Of a stretch of 64,000 bases of DNA, positions 10,431 to 21,339 are shown piece by piece (within the stretch, counting starts at the first letter, position 1; every line of letters starts with the position of its first letter). A program made the translations under genes and the position numbers. Source of the DNA: Silene conica (lineage: Eukaryota > Streptophyta > Magnoliopsida > Caryophyllales > Caryophyllaceae); NCBI GenBank assembly GCA_029255685.2, contig CM055312.2, positions 1,574,649-1,638,648 of the forward strand, given 5' to 3'. A model generated the notes under the pieces. The model did no database searches. It had not been told where the DNA came from and saw only the letters and a list, made by a program, of their open reading frames with translations.

Positions 10431-12416
10431 ATGAATCCTCTGTCAATCCTACCCTTGTTCCTCTTCTTAATCCTCCTCTACAAATGGCTCTACACCAACC
10501 CGACTCGACCTCGTAACCCGCCTCCATCTCCACCAAAGCTACCAATCTTGGGTCACCTCCATAAAATTGGGCTGCACCCTCATTGGTCTTTGCAAACCCT
10601 GTCGAACCGACATGGCGACCTCATGTTAATCCATTTAGGCAGGAAACCTACACTTATAGTCTCCTCTGCAAATGCAGCTAAAGAGATACTCAAAACACAT
10701 GATGCCATACTGTCGAATCGACCATACTCGATTATAAACGATACAATGCTGTATAACAGTCGAGAATTAGCTTCTGCGCCGTATGGAGAGTATTGGAGGC
10801 AAATGAAGAGTGTATTTGTTCTTCAACTTCTTAGCAATAAACGTGTTCGAGATTTCAGGGTTATTAGAGAGGAGGAAACCGGAATTTTCATAGACAGTCT
10901 TAGGAAATGTTCATCATCGGTTGTGAATTTAAGCGAAATGTTTACGACTTTAACGAATGATGTTATTTGCAGGGTCGCGTTTGGGAGGAAGTACAGTAAT
11001 GTCGATTTTCAGGATTTTTTGGAGGAGTTCATGGAGCTTCTTGGAGTGTTTAATGTCGAAGATTATATACCTTGGTTGGGTTGGATTAATAAGTTGAATG
11101 GTTTGAATAGAAGGATGGATGAAGCTTTTCGTAAATTCGATACGTTGATTGAAGGGATTGTTACAGAGCACTCTGAGAGATCAAATATACCAGAGAACAG
11201 CAATGCTAAGGATTTTGTGGATGTTTTACTTGAAGTTCAAAGGGAAAAATTACTCGGGTTTCCTATCGGAAAAGAGAGCATCAAAGCTCTGATTGCAGTA
11301 AGTGCGAAAAGAAGTGTTAGAATATAAAATGAAACAAGGAACTCCAACCATCAGCTTAAGCTTTTGGTTGAGTTGGTTTCTTGACATGGTATCAGAGCTA
11401 GGTTTAGGGTTCGAATCCCACCCCCTTCCGTTCTAAAGTGGATAATCAGAACAGGCAAGGGAATCCCGCCTGCGCCCACACTTCAAGTCCAAAAAAAGAA
11501 AAAAGGGCCTTCGTATGAGGGGAGTGTTAGATTATAAAACGAATCAAGAACTCCAACCATCGGCTTAAGCTTTTGGTTGAGTTGGTTTCTTGACAAGAAG
11601 TCGTCCTTGTGTTACTCCGACTCAGCTTCAAGTGTCAGACATAGAGACGACAAATTGTTAAAATATTTATGTCATAAGCCTACAATGAAGTGTCAAAATA
11701 TCGTGTTGTGTCGACACACTTATATTTTAGTAAATTTATCGGATACTTACCTGAAGTAGGAGGATATAGTCATTTTTGAACAATCTTGATGTTTGATGCA
11801 GGACGCGTTTGCAGCTGGAACACATACAACGGCGACAGTACTGGAATGGGCAATGGCCGAGCTCTTAAAAAGTCCTACAATTATGGACCGCCTACAAAAA
11901 GAGGTACGAGAAATTAGCAAAGGCAAAGAACTCGTAACAGAAGATTCTGTAGAAAACATGAAATACCTGAAAGCCGTGATCAAGGAGACTCTTCGTCTAC
12001 ATCCACCAATCCCGTTATTAGTCGCTCGCGAATCAACACAAGACCTGAAGATAAATGGCTATGACATTGCCTCCAAAACAATGGTTATTATCAATGCTTG
12101 GGCAATTCAGAGAGACCCGGATAGATGGGAGGAACCAGAGGTGTTCCGTCCAGAGAGGTTCTTGGAGTCCTCAGTGGATTTTAAGAGACAAGACTTTGAA
12201 TTGATTCCGTTTGGAGGTGGTAGACGGATATGTCCAGGAATAGCATTTGCGATGACCAACAATGAACTCGTACTGGCTAATCTTGTGTGCAAGTTCAATT
12301 GGTCGTTGCCGGAGGGAGCCCCGAGTGAGACACTGGACATGTCTGAAGGTACTGGTGTTACTATTCGTATGAAAAACCCGCTTCTTGCTACTGCTACGCC
12401 CCATACTTACCAGTAG
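10431..12416 (+). CDS. Cytochrome P450, CYP71-type (copy 2 of inverted pair)
   Basis: The CDS is join(10431..11297, 11802..12416), 493 residues. The start ATG at 10431 is chosen because it aligns with the start of the copy at 4356; an in-frame ATG at 10410 would add seven residues. It has the anchor, hinge, ExxR (KETLRLHPP), PERF and haem loop FGGGRRICPG. The I-helix again reads AAGTHTT, with His in place of the usual acid. Exon 1 differs from the other copy by about three residues in 289, exon 2 by about a dozen in 204. Function by family: an ER-bound haem monooxygenase of specialised metabolism; substrate unknown. The 504-bp phase-0 intron holds an intact 281-bp TRIM. Homology to the other copy stops about 14 bp upstream of the ATG, so the two have different promoters. 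Confidence 0.93.
11315..11595 (+). mobile_element. Intact TRIM (miniature LTR retrotransposon) in P450 copy 2 intron
   Basis: Two terminal repeats of 72 and 71 bp (11315-11386 and 11525-11595) begin TGTTAGA and end TTGACA. A primer-binding site for initiator tRNA-Met, TGGTATCAGAGC, follows the left repeat directly at 11387-11398. A purine-rich GGGGAG precedes the right repeat. A perfect 5-bp duplication AGAAG flanks the element (11310-11314, 11596-11600). There is no coding capacity. The corresponding intron of P450 copy 1 shows the empty site, so insertion followed the duplication. Confidence 0.88.
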
Positions 12417-12916
12417 AGGCGTTTGTCATTAAGAATACACTGTATAATTACAATGGTCTTCAATCTCTCTAAAATAAGAAGCCGGGTACTAGACATGACA
12501 AAGGCGTCATTCCATGAAATCGTTGGTTGACATGGTCTTCTCACATGCTCGATAAGGGTCAAAATACTCATTAAGGAAAGCGTGTTTCACGCGATTTGAT
12601 CATTATCCAAATTCACAATTGTATACGGTTAGTAGTATGGTACATATCAAATTATCAATCAATTAAGCAGTTCTCTTTGGCATATCATCGAACACCTTAT
12701 GGGCATATTATACAAGTTTGCTTCTCCAATAAAACTGCAAAATACGACATAAGTGCTGAAATTTGAAGTGTCACCATTGACACCATATATAACCGGACCG
12801 TCTAAATTGAAATTTTGCAGTTAATAGATATACATTAGAAGACGATGCTAACCAACAAAAATATGCCGAGTTGGTTCTAAACTTCTAATAGGTTAGAAAT
12901 ATAATAGTTGGATTCA

Positions 12917-13412
12917 GGGGGGTAAATGATTTAAGCCGACTCGTAGAGTCCTCAGAATCAGCTCGGTCAAAGTTCGGTTCGAAATCGGTCAAAATTAATT
13001 TCGAGCCGATTTTAGGTCGGTTGGACAAAATCCGAGCCGATTCCGAGCTTAGTAGAGCTCGAAATCGGAAGATCGGTTAGGCTCGTTTTACCTATTATTT
13101 TTAGTTATTTTGTCATTTTGTAATTTTTTTTCCTTCCTAATAAAATGTTATTTTAATATTTATAATCATATGTTTCTTATATATAATAAGTATTTTAGTA
13201 TTAAAATATATTTATTTTTATTTTGACTTAAAAGTTCAAGAAAGTAAAGAAAATAATGACTTAACCGAGCTCGAGTCTAATCTGAGCTGATTCGGAGCTT
13301 TGATTTTTTAAGCTCAGATAATTCCGAGCCGATTCCGAGCTCAAGCTCAATTTTCCGAGCCGATTCCAAGCCCACCCGTGCTCGAACTCAAATCGGCTCG
13401 GTTACACCTCTA
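12917..13412. mobile_element. hAT-type MITE downstream of P450 copy 2
   Basis: The ends are related inverse copies (GGGGGGTAAATGA, and the inverse of TTACACCTCT). The element is flanked by GATTCA at 12911-12916 and 13413-13418. The interior repeats GAGCCGATTCCGAGC-type phrases on both sides of an AT-rich centre. Confidence 0.55.
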
Positions 13413-15697
13413 GATTCAACCATCAACTCTTAACGTACCCAACTATTTAGGTAGGTAGCACATACACTTCTCTTAATTATTCGTCCCGTGTTCGACATCA
13501 TATCGGACATGACACTCGTTGGATACATGCCTAAACATAAATGTTTAGGCGAGGAATATAAAAAAGGTTGATTAGAAGATGAGTTTGGGTGAGAAAATGA
13601 GAATTAGTTACAGTAAATGTCGAATTGTAGATTTACTTGGTTAGATTTAGCTTCAAATATATAATAAAAATAAAATTATACGTTTATAACCATAAAATAT
13701 ATATTTTATTATATTTAAGCGACGTGTCCCGTGTCCTAAATTTCATCGTATGTCGTGTCCTGTCCGTTTTGGTGCTAACCTAGCTATTTATTATATTTTT
13801 AACCTATCTGAGTTTTTTTTAGAGGAAAAGCCGAATCTTACTTCATTAAAGATAAACTAGTGTAACACCCGTGAAAAATCACGGGGTTGTGTACACTTAT
13901 TTTTAAAGACGACGAAGGTATATTCATTTCAATATATAACAATTCTATTAATTCGAACAAATTAAATTTTAACGGGATGTTTGCATATAAGATATGTTCG
14001 GTAAAAAGTTGAATTTACTGGTGCACTAATTTTCGAATAGCTGTTAGTAATGATTATAATAGTTGGATTACTTATGATACCATTAATGAATAAGGTATAT
14101 AAGAAAATTTCGAGATTACAATCTTTTACCATCAATCAATCAATACTCCGTATTAGTTAATATTAGCAACTAATTTTTATGATTTACCTTGACCGAGAAT
14201 CTTGCCTTATGCAATTAATTTCGACTACTTCCTAAAATATCAGGAAAGACGGATACAATATACGACTCATATATTTCTTAATAGATTTTTAATCAGACTA
14301 ATATCTGGAAAGAGTCGTATATTGTATCCTTCTACTATCATACTAAAGACTGACTAACCATATTAGTTTAATATGACTATTTTATGATTTGTGGAATTTT
14401 ATATGATTTGGTTTCTTATTATATGATTTGGTTTCTTATTTATGGAATTATGGAAAGATTTAGATAATTTAGTTATGGAATATTTTTTAATTATCGATCC
14501 CCGAGATTACAGGTAATATTTGTGATTGTACCTAAATAAGAATTCCATAACTAACAATTATCGATCCCGGAGATTTAGTTATTGATGTTCATATCTTTTA
14601 TTATTGACGTTCATTTAGATAATAATAATAATAGAATATTTTTATCAAATAAAAACGAACCAGTAATAAATCATAGAATATTTAGATAATAAAAACGTTT
14701 TTATTAAATCAGAGAATATTTTTTTTATCAAATAAATCATAGAATATTTTATTCGATTCTATCATTTATATTAGATGCTACACGTTTTTTTATGGATTTA
14801 TGGAATATTTTGTATTTAATTATTAAATAATTATTAATTATTATTAAATTATTATGATGTGGCATAAATGAGAAATGCTGATTGGTCTACGAAACAGAAA
14901 TTTCTGAGGGTGAATGTGAGAGCGAGAAACACTAAACGCTGAAACCTCTACTCGTGGCGCAGTAAAGGTGGGCCAGTAAAGGCCCCGGCTACTCGAAACG
15001 ACCAGCCTCTACTCGTGTAACATGACTACATGAGTGAGAGCATGACTGCATGAGCTACTGTATTGTTCACCCTATTAACATAAGACCGCTCAATAAAATT
15101 GAACGACTGAATCAACAATAAAATATGTTAAAATTGGCAACTACCGTATGTAATACGTGGAAAAACATTTCGACATGGTAGCCATTTTTTTTCCTTTTTC
15201 GTACAAAAGAGGTCACATCACATCATGGCAAGCCACGAATCCATGATAAGGATGGTTCTGGGCCAGTTAAGGTGGGCCAGGCTTGGCAGATCCAAAACTG
15301 GTCCAGAGGGGGCGAGTCAATATGGCACGAGCCACGAGCCGTACCTTAGGAGGTGCCCCAAAACCGGCTCGGTCTGGTTGAATAATTAATTTAGTTCAAC
15401 ATTTTTTTAAAAAATAGGCGGGTGGGTCAAGCTTAAGTTGGGCTGAATTTGTTCGACCTGACTTGACCCTAGTTTTTGACGGGTCCAGTCAAGCTACTCA
15501 CAAGTTAAACAAGCCGGAGGGAAGGCAGGGGTTTGGGTCCTGGCGGGCGTGGATCGGCCCTGAATGTTTGACAAGGGTTAGCCTATAATATACGGTTAGG
15601 GAAGTCACCGTTTATTATTAGTTGGTTGTTTGTATTTAATCACTAAATACAACCCATTCAGGAAGACAAACAATTAGAACCGAACTCTATTTATAAA
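13413..15697. other. AT-rich intergenic DNA, no gene seen
   Basis: Two kilobases between P450 genes. At 13857-13900 a GTGTAACACCCGTGAAAAA phrase followed by CACGGGG forms a short inverted repeat of unknown origin. The part at 14380-14870 is simple AT-rich sequence with several local duplications. GGGCCAG-rich sequence at 15250-15570 may be a decayed element. Confidence 0.4.
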
Positions 15698-16049
15698 GGC
15701 CCTGATTGGCAAACGGCATAGACAGATTCATAATAACAGATAACATTAGCATAATACGGTTAGTAGATTTTAATAGCAGATAAGCTATTAGATTAAATTA
15801 GCAGATTAAAAAAGGGCGTTTGGTAAATAACAGATTATAAGATAATTAGAACGGTTTCATGTATAAATTGAATATGCTAATACAATATGCTGCTATTAGC
15901 AGCATATTAAAAAATAGTAGATTTCGACCAATATGCTATCAGAATATGTTGTTTACCAAACACATGAAAATAGTAGATTGATCGGTCAACCTACTAATTA
16001 TGCCGGAATCTACTAATTTCTTTCAATATACTGTTTACCAAACAGCGTC
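15698..16049 (+). mobile_element. Tourist-like MITE (PIF/Harbinger type) upstream of the third P450
   Basis: It begins GGCCCTGATTGGCAAACGG and ends with the inverse-type CTGTTTACCAAACAGCGTC. The whole element is the reverse-complement relative of the one at 17778-18118 in the next gene's intron, sharing AGTAGATTTCGACCAATATG. The target duplication is unclear here (AAA on both sides). Confidence 0.65.
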
Positions 16050-16853
16050 AAAAGCTAAGTTAGCTGACATCCTATAAAATATCGAATAACCCACTTTACA
16101 CGATCTATAACAAAACTGTATCTTTATGTAATTGATTACTCTTGCAAATAATAACGGAGTACGTATGTAAGAGGTCGGTGATGCGATCGTAAATAAAACG
16201 GAAATACAAAAGGATAGAAATGCAGCTGTTCAATTACGAGAATTGATAGGCTACCCAAATAATAGAATTGTGGTGAATAATCACCTAGATTCCATTAGAC
16301 AAATGAGATAAATCTCACAAGTTGATTCATAAAATTCATTGATTGATCATTACAAGATAAGTAATGCCCTTATATAGGCTACTAATGACTTGGGGAATAA
16401 GAAACAAAAAGGATAAATGACTAAGCTACCCTTAGTCTCATTTTGAAGTGTATCAATCGGATGTACCCAAACTTACTCCATTAGTCCATTACATTAATTG
16501 AACGATATCTTAGTTCCTGCAGCTGGCTTTTCACAACTCAAAACAACATTTCCAAACAAACAGGGCACCCTCCATGTTGCAGACATCAAAATGATCAGAC
16601 ATTTCAGCATTCAGACACACACACACATATATACAGTATACTGCAAAACTAAGTGATAGTAGACAACTTCCACCTTCCTTCTCCACCAGTACATCATACA
16701 CCGGCATCGAAGCGGATAAAATACCTCACAACTATGGTCCTATACACCAATCATTCGTCCAAATTTCGGCATATTTGCATGTTATACATCTGTACATTTT
16801 TCTCCGAATAAATTTGCACCCAATTGCTTGTTAAACGAAAAACACTTACCCTT
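16050..16853. other. 5' flank of the third P450
   Basis: This holds a short (CA)n/(TA)n tract near 16616-16632. No other gene is seen. Part of it (16190-16560) reads like a degraded LTR, but no paired repeat or primer site supports that. I could not place a confident TATA box. Confidence 0.35.
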
Positions 16854-18783
16854 ATGTTTAGCAACATGTGTTTAATTGTTGTAGTAGTTCTTGTTATGTT
16901 GTTAATTGTGTATAAATGGAGGAAAAAACGCGACTTAAAACCCGTTAAAAACCCACCACCATCACCACCGAGGTTGCCTATTTTAGGGAACCTTCATCAA
17001 CTAGGAAAGTGCCCATATCGATCACTTGAGTCGATGTCAAACAAATACGGTGAGTTAATGTTGCTTAAGCTAGGGAACAAGCCTACGGTTGTCGTCTCCT
17101 CGGCTAATGTAGCGCGACAAATCATGAAAACCCATGACATAATCTTCTCCAATAGGCCTAAGTCAGTGACTGTAAGAAAGCTTTGTTACGATGGTAGAGA
17201 TGTCGCTTTTAGTGATTATGGAGAGTATTGGAGGCAAATGAAAAGCTTATGTATGATTCGGCTATTGAGTAACGCGAAGGTAAGGTCTTTCGCGTCTATA
17301 AGGGAAGAAGAAATCGAAATTATGGTTGAAAAGATTAAGGAAGCTAATGGTAGTAGCAGAGTGGTTAACTTAAGTGGAATTATAATGGATTTTACTAATG
17401 ATGTGATTTGTAGGGCGGCGTTTGGGAGGAAGTATTGTGGAGACGATAATGGTAGGAATTTCGATGAGTTAGTTAAGGCTTTTCAAGAAGCTTTAGGGAC
17501 AATGAGTGTAGGAGATTTTATACCTTGGCTTAGTTGGTTCGATACTGTGAGTGGCGCGAGAAGAATGGTGGAGAAAATCGGGAAAGAATTCGATGATTTT
17601 CTTGAAGGAATCGTTCAAGAACATGTCGTTCGACATGAAAATGGTGATTATGTCGATAATGGAGTCGAACAGGACTTTGTAGATGTCTTGCTTGAAGCTC
17701 AAAGAGGAGCTAATGGTTTTGCTATTGATAGACAGAGTATAAAGGCTCTAATTTTGGTAATTGTTTTATTTTAGTTAGGCGCTGTTTGGTAAACAACATA
17801 TTGAAAGAAATTAGTAGGTTGACCAATCAATCTACTATTTTCACTTGTTTGGTAAACAGTATATTCTGATAGCATATTGGTCGAAATCTACTATTTTTAA
17901 ATATGCTGCTAATAGCAATAGCAACATATTGTATTAACATATTCAATTTATACATGAAACCGTTCTAATTATCATCTAATTTGCTATTTTACCAAACACG
18001 ATTTTTTAATCTGCTAATTTAATTTAATAGTCAAATCTGCTATTAAAATCTACTAACCGTAGTATGCTGACGTTATCTGCTATTATGAATCTACTTATAC
18101 CGTTTGCCAAACAGGGCCTTAGTACGTTGTACGCACTGGGTAATTTAATTATTTTCGGGTTTCTGCAGGACATGTTTTCGGGAGGGACGGACACATCATA
18201 CACGGCAATAGAATGGGCAATGTCAGAGCTGCTAAGACACCCCGACGTCCTGAAACAACTCCAAGACGAGGTTAGGAACATCACGAAAGGAAAACGAGAC
18301 ATAAACGAGGACGACTTGGCGAAGATGAAATACTTAAAAGCAGTGATCAAGGAGACTCTTAGGCTACACCCTCCAGACCCATTACTAGTGTTTCGAGAAT
18401 CGACTCGAGATGTGAACATACTTGGGTATGACATTGAGGCAAGGACACAAGTTATTGTCAATGCTTGGGCAATTCATAGAGACCCGATTTCTTGGGATGA
18501 CCCGAACAAATTTGACCCGAAAAGGTTCGTGATGGATCCAGTGGATTTTAGAGGACAGGATTTTAGGTTTATACCATTTGGAGCGGGCAGGAGGAGCTGC
18601 CCGGGGGTAACATTTGCTACTGCAAGTATGGAGCTTGTGTTGGCGAACCTAGTTAAGGCCTTCGACTGGAAGCTGCCCGTGGAGGTCGAACCGGAGAATT
18701 TGGATATGACCGAGAGGAATGGTATAATCATTCATAAGCGCCATCCCCTCCTTGCTGTTGCAACTATTGGAAATATTACTTAG
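16854..18783 (+). CDS. Cytochrome P450, CYP71-type (third gene)
   Basis: The CDS is join(16854..17756, 18169..18783), 505 residues. The ATG at 16854 gives a hydrophobic anchor directly followed by YKWRKKR and the hinge NPPPSPPRLPILG; ATG 16866 is a possible alternative. The frame is open upstream but has no earlier ATG close by. Diagnostic motifs: I-helix GGTDTS (standard acid present), K-helix KETLRLHPP, DPKRF in place of PERF, haem loop FGAGRRSCPG. By family it is an ER-anchored monooxygenase; substrate unknown. It is the most compact of the four. Of its 412-bp intron, 341 bp are a Tourist-like MITE, and a second copy in inverse orientation lies upstream. A short Mutator-type MITE begins 13 bp after the stop. 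It is more diverged from the inverted pair than they are from each other. Confidence 0.93.
17778..18118 (-). mobile_element. Tourist-like MITE in the intron of the third P450
   Basis: The ends are GGCGCTGTTTGGTAAAC and the inverse of GTTTGCCAAACAGGGCC. The 3-bp duplication TTA (17775-17777, 18119-18121) is the signature of PIF/Harbinger Tourist elements. It is inverted relative to the copy at 15698-16049, and together they flank exon 1. Confidence 0.8.
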
Positions 18784-18795
18784 AATTCCTGTTTG

Positions 18796-18954
18796 GAAAA
18801 TGAGTTAGCGTCACCCGGTGACGCCCAATTTTGACGTCAGCCTCTCACATGCTATAAACGGAGTCCGGCCTAATAATAATGGGTATATCACGAATGAGTA
18901 TAAATGAGAAGGTGACGTCGAAATTGAGCGTCACAGGATGACGCCATATCATTA
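18796..18954. mobile_element. Mutator-type MITE in the 3' flank of the third P450
   Basis: It is 159 bp long with inverse arms of about 40 bp (AGCGTCACCCGGTGACGC at the left, the inverse of GCGTCACAGGATGACGCC at the right). A perfect 9-bp duplication TCCTGTTTG flanks it (18787-18795, 18955-18963), the length made by Mutator-like transposases. It starts 13 bp after the TAG stop, hence probably inside the transcribed 3' UTR, where it could fold as a hairpin. Confidence 0.78.
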
Positions 18955-18963
18955 TCCTGTTTG

Positions 18964-19854
18964 TTTTAGTGGAAAGCAAATTGGTTATTCCCAAGGATTT
19001 AATTGGCATCGGAATTTCGATAGATTATGTGTTGTAATTTGTGATCAAAATCACCAACATTATTATGGTACTTATGACCTTGCTGTATGACCTTGTATGA
19101 TTAAGTAAGCCTCTTGTTTTTTCCATTACTTAATGCAATTTCTGAATACAATCTATTTCTCTAATAACTTCTTTTATGGTAAGTCGACCAACGAATTGGA
19201 TGTTAGATTAATATAACATCAATTACGAATTTCAATCATCAGTTTAAACTCAACTTTTGGATGATCTGAGAAATTTCTTGATATATTATCAGAGTTAGCG
19301 TGACTAAAAGGTCAGGGGTTCAAATATCACCACAGATTTGCAGTTCCGTCCACATTTCGAAGAACAATGAACATTCATTCGGCTCAAAGGAAAGTTAGCT
19401 TTTAAGCGAATTGTGACCTTGCTTCAAGGCCGAATATGTAACGGGTTAGAAGTGTCACTAACAAAAAAATGGGGTGTCCCTCTAAAATATAAGTTATTAG
19501 GTCTTGTCCTACAATAATATGTAGCTTATCTTATCCAATACTTTTCAGTGTTATTTAACCAATAATTTATCGATCGTAAAAAAAAGTCCAATTATTTGTT
19601 ATAATTATCTACTCAAGGTTGCTAGGTCAAATCCCGAAATATAAATTGTCGTCCTTTTGGTAGGTAAAACACCTTGCTCTAAGCTGTCCTCTTTTTTTTT
19701 TTTTTTCTTTGTTGTTGTTTTTGGCTATGTCAAACACTCAAATAATGTAATCTATCCTTTTCACTTTGATTTCTTCTAGTAACACATGAGCTTGCATCAA
19801 GTATTTTATGGTTGGCAAATTTTCAACACTCTTGATAATGATAATAAATTAACA
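18964..19854. other. Intergenic, possible degraded TRIM
   Basis: No gene is supported. At 19199-19340 the sequence TGTTAGATTAATATAAC, then TTTCTTGATATATTATCAGAG, resembles a decayed relative of the TRIM at 11315, with a corrupted initiator-tRNA primer site. A long T-run lies at about 19690-19706. Confidence 0.35.
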
Positions 19855-20035
19855 ACAAAGAGTCTTGCTTGTCCGTTACAAGCTCAAGACGGATATTTTA
19901 CTCTCACAATAAAGCAAGTGGACATGCAAGTGGAAAAAACAATTTATGGATAATGCAACTTGCATTATGTGAGAGGGAAACTATCCTTCTTCAGCCTGTG
20001 ACAGATAATGTCCGTCTTCAATGAGAATTTGTGAA
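19855..20035. mobile_element. TTGTGACGG-family MITE, uninterrupted copy
   Basis: It begins AAAGAGTCTTGCTTGTCCG and ends GTCCGTCTTCAATGAGAA. It carries the family phrases GCATTATGTGAGAGGG and CTTCAGCCTGTGACAG. It helps to recognise the split copies upstream of the first (4417-4871) and fourth (21340-21815) P450 genes. Confidence 0.5.
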
Positions 20036-20096
20036 TTAACAAGGTGTAGTATACGGCTATGGAAATTTAGCCAACAGTGAAGGGTAGGATTCGCTA

Positions 20097-20460
20097 CCCT
20101 AAATTTTCAAAAATTGGTTAAAATTATCATTTTTTACTATTTTTTTTAAATATGAGACTTTAATATAAATATAAAAAAATTTTAAAAAATTTAATACTAC
20201 ACCAAAAATTTATTGTTAGGTTCATCTCTCAATATATATTAGTCAGAAAATAAAGACAAAAATACCTCTAGATCTTACCCTAAATTTTCAAAAATTGGTT
20301 AAAATTATCATTTTTTACTATTTTTTTTAAAAATATGAGACTTTAATATAAATATAAAACAATTTAAAAAAATTTAATACTATCCCAAAAATTTATTGTT
20401 AGGTTCATCTCTCAATATATATTAGTCAGAAAATAAAGACAAAAATACCTCTAGATCTTA
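20097..20460 (+). repeat. Tandem duplication, period 181 bp
   Basis: The block starting CCCTAAATTTTCAAAAATTG at 20097 is repeated from 20278, with only a few substitutions and small indels to about 20460. It is a local duplication of non-coding AT-rich sequence. Confidence 0.85.
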
Positions 20461-20569
20461 CCTCTATTGACTTTGTTTGATTTTTGTAGTCACCTTCAGT
20501 CTTTCAATTTGTTTTTCGACAGTTTCGATGGTAACACTCTAACAAGAGTTTTTTCATGTAAATAAGGCA

Positions 20570-20775
20570 CAAATTCTTGTTTCAGAGCGTCACTTTTAGT
20601 CTGAAATAATGGGATTTTGTAACCATTTTACAGTCAAATGTAACCACGATAGCATGGTCAATGTTACGGCTTATGATAACTTGTTTGTAAATAATAGTTA
20701 CATTTGACTGTAAAATGGTTACAAAATCCCGTCTTATTATTTCAGACCAAAATTGCGGTCTGAAGCAAGACCAAC
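20570..20775. mobile_element. Foldback MITE
   Basis: The arms at 20598-20643 and 20697-20746 are near-perfect inverse copies (TTTTGTAACCATTTTACAGT and its complement). Weaker similarity extends outward to CTTGTTTCAGA and the inverse of TCTGAAGCAAG. The spacer is about 53 bp. The superfamily is not determined. Confidence 0.6.
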
Positions 20776-21339
20776 TGGTACATAAGGTACTTTCAGTTGA
20801 AAATTTTATATGTGGCGAGAGTCAGGCGAGCCCGCTAATTATGGCGAGCCCGCTAAGCACTTTTTTCAATAGGCTTTAAAATAAAACACAAAACCCAACC
20901 CAAATAAAAGGTTTCACGCATTGCTAAACACTTTTTTCATCAACTCCATCAATTTTTCCGCGCAATTTCAGAGGAAACATTGATTGATTTCGTGCAATTT
21001 ATGTACGTAATATGATTTTATACATCGTTTTTACGAACGTATAAGCTAAATGAACTCAGTAAAAGTAAAGGAAAAAGAAATACAATGAGAGATATAAATA
21101 TCAACTCATTTACATCATGTATAGAAAAAGATTATTCTAATATGTTTTTCTTTACTTTGGCTCTTAAAACATGTCTTTGTAACACACGTTACAAAAATCG
21201 TTTTATATTTTAGTGGGAGAAACTTGAAAACAAAATTGAAAGTGAAAGTCTTTGACATATTAACATTGCTTGTATGAATTGTGTTGCCCCTAAAGATAGG
21301 TGGTACTCATCCACAGTTGCTAATTTTGCCAATTATACA
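20776..21339. other. Intergenic, no gene seen
   Basis: A short direct repeat of GGCGAGCCCGCTAA lies at 20826-20858. Otherwise this is AT-rich sequence with no supported coding region. Confidence 0.4.
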
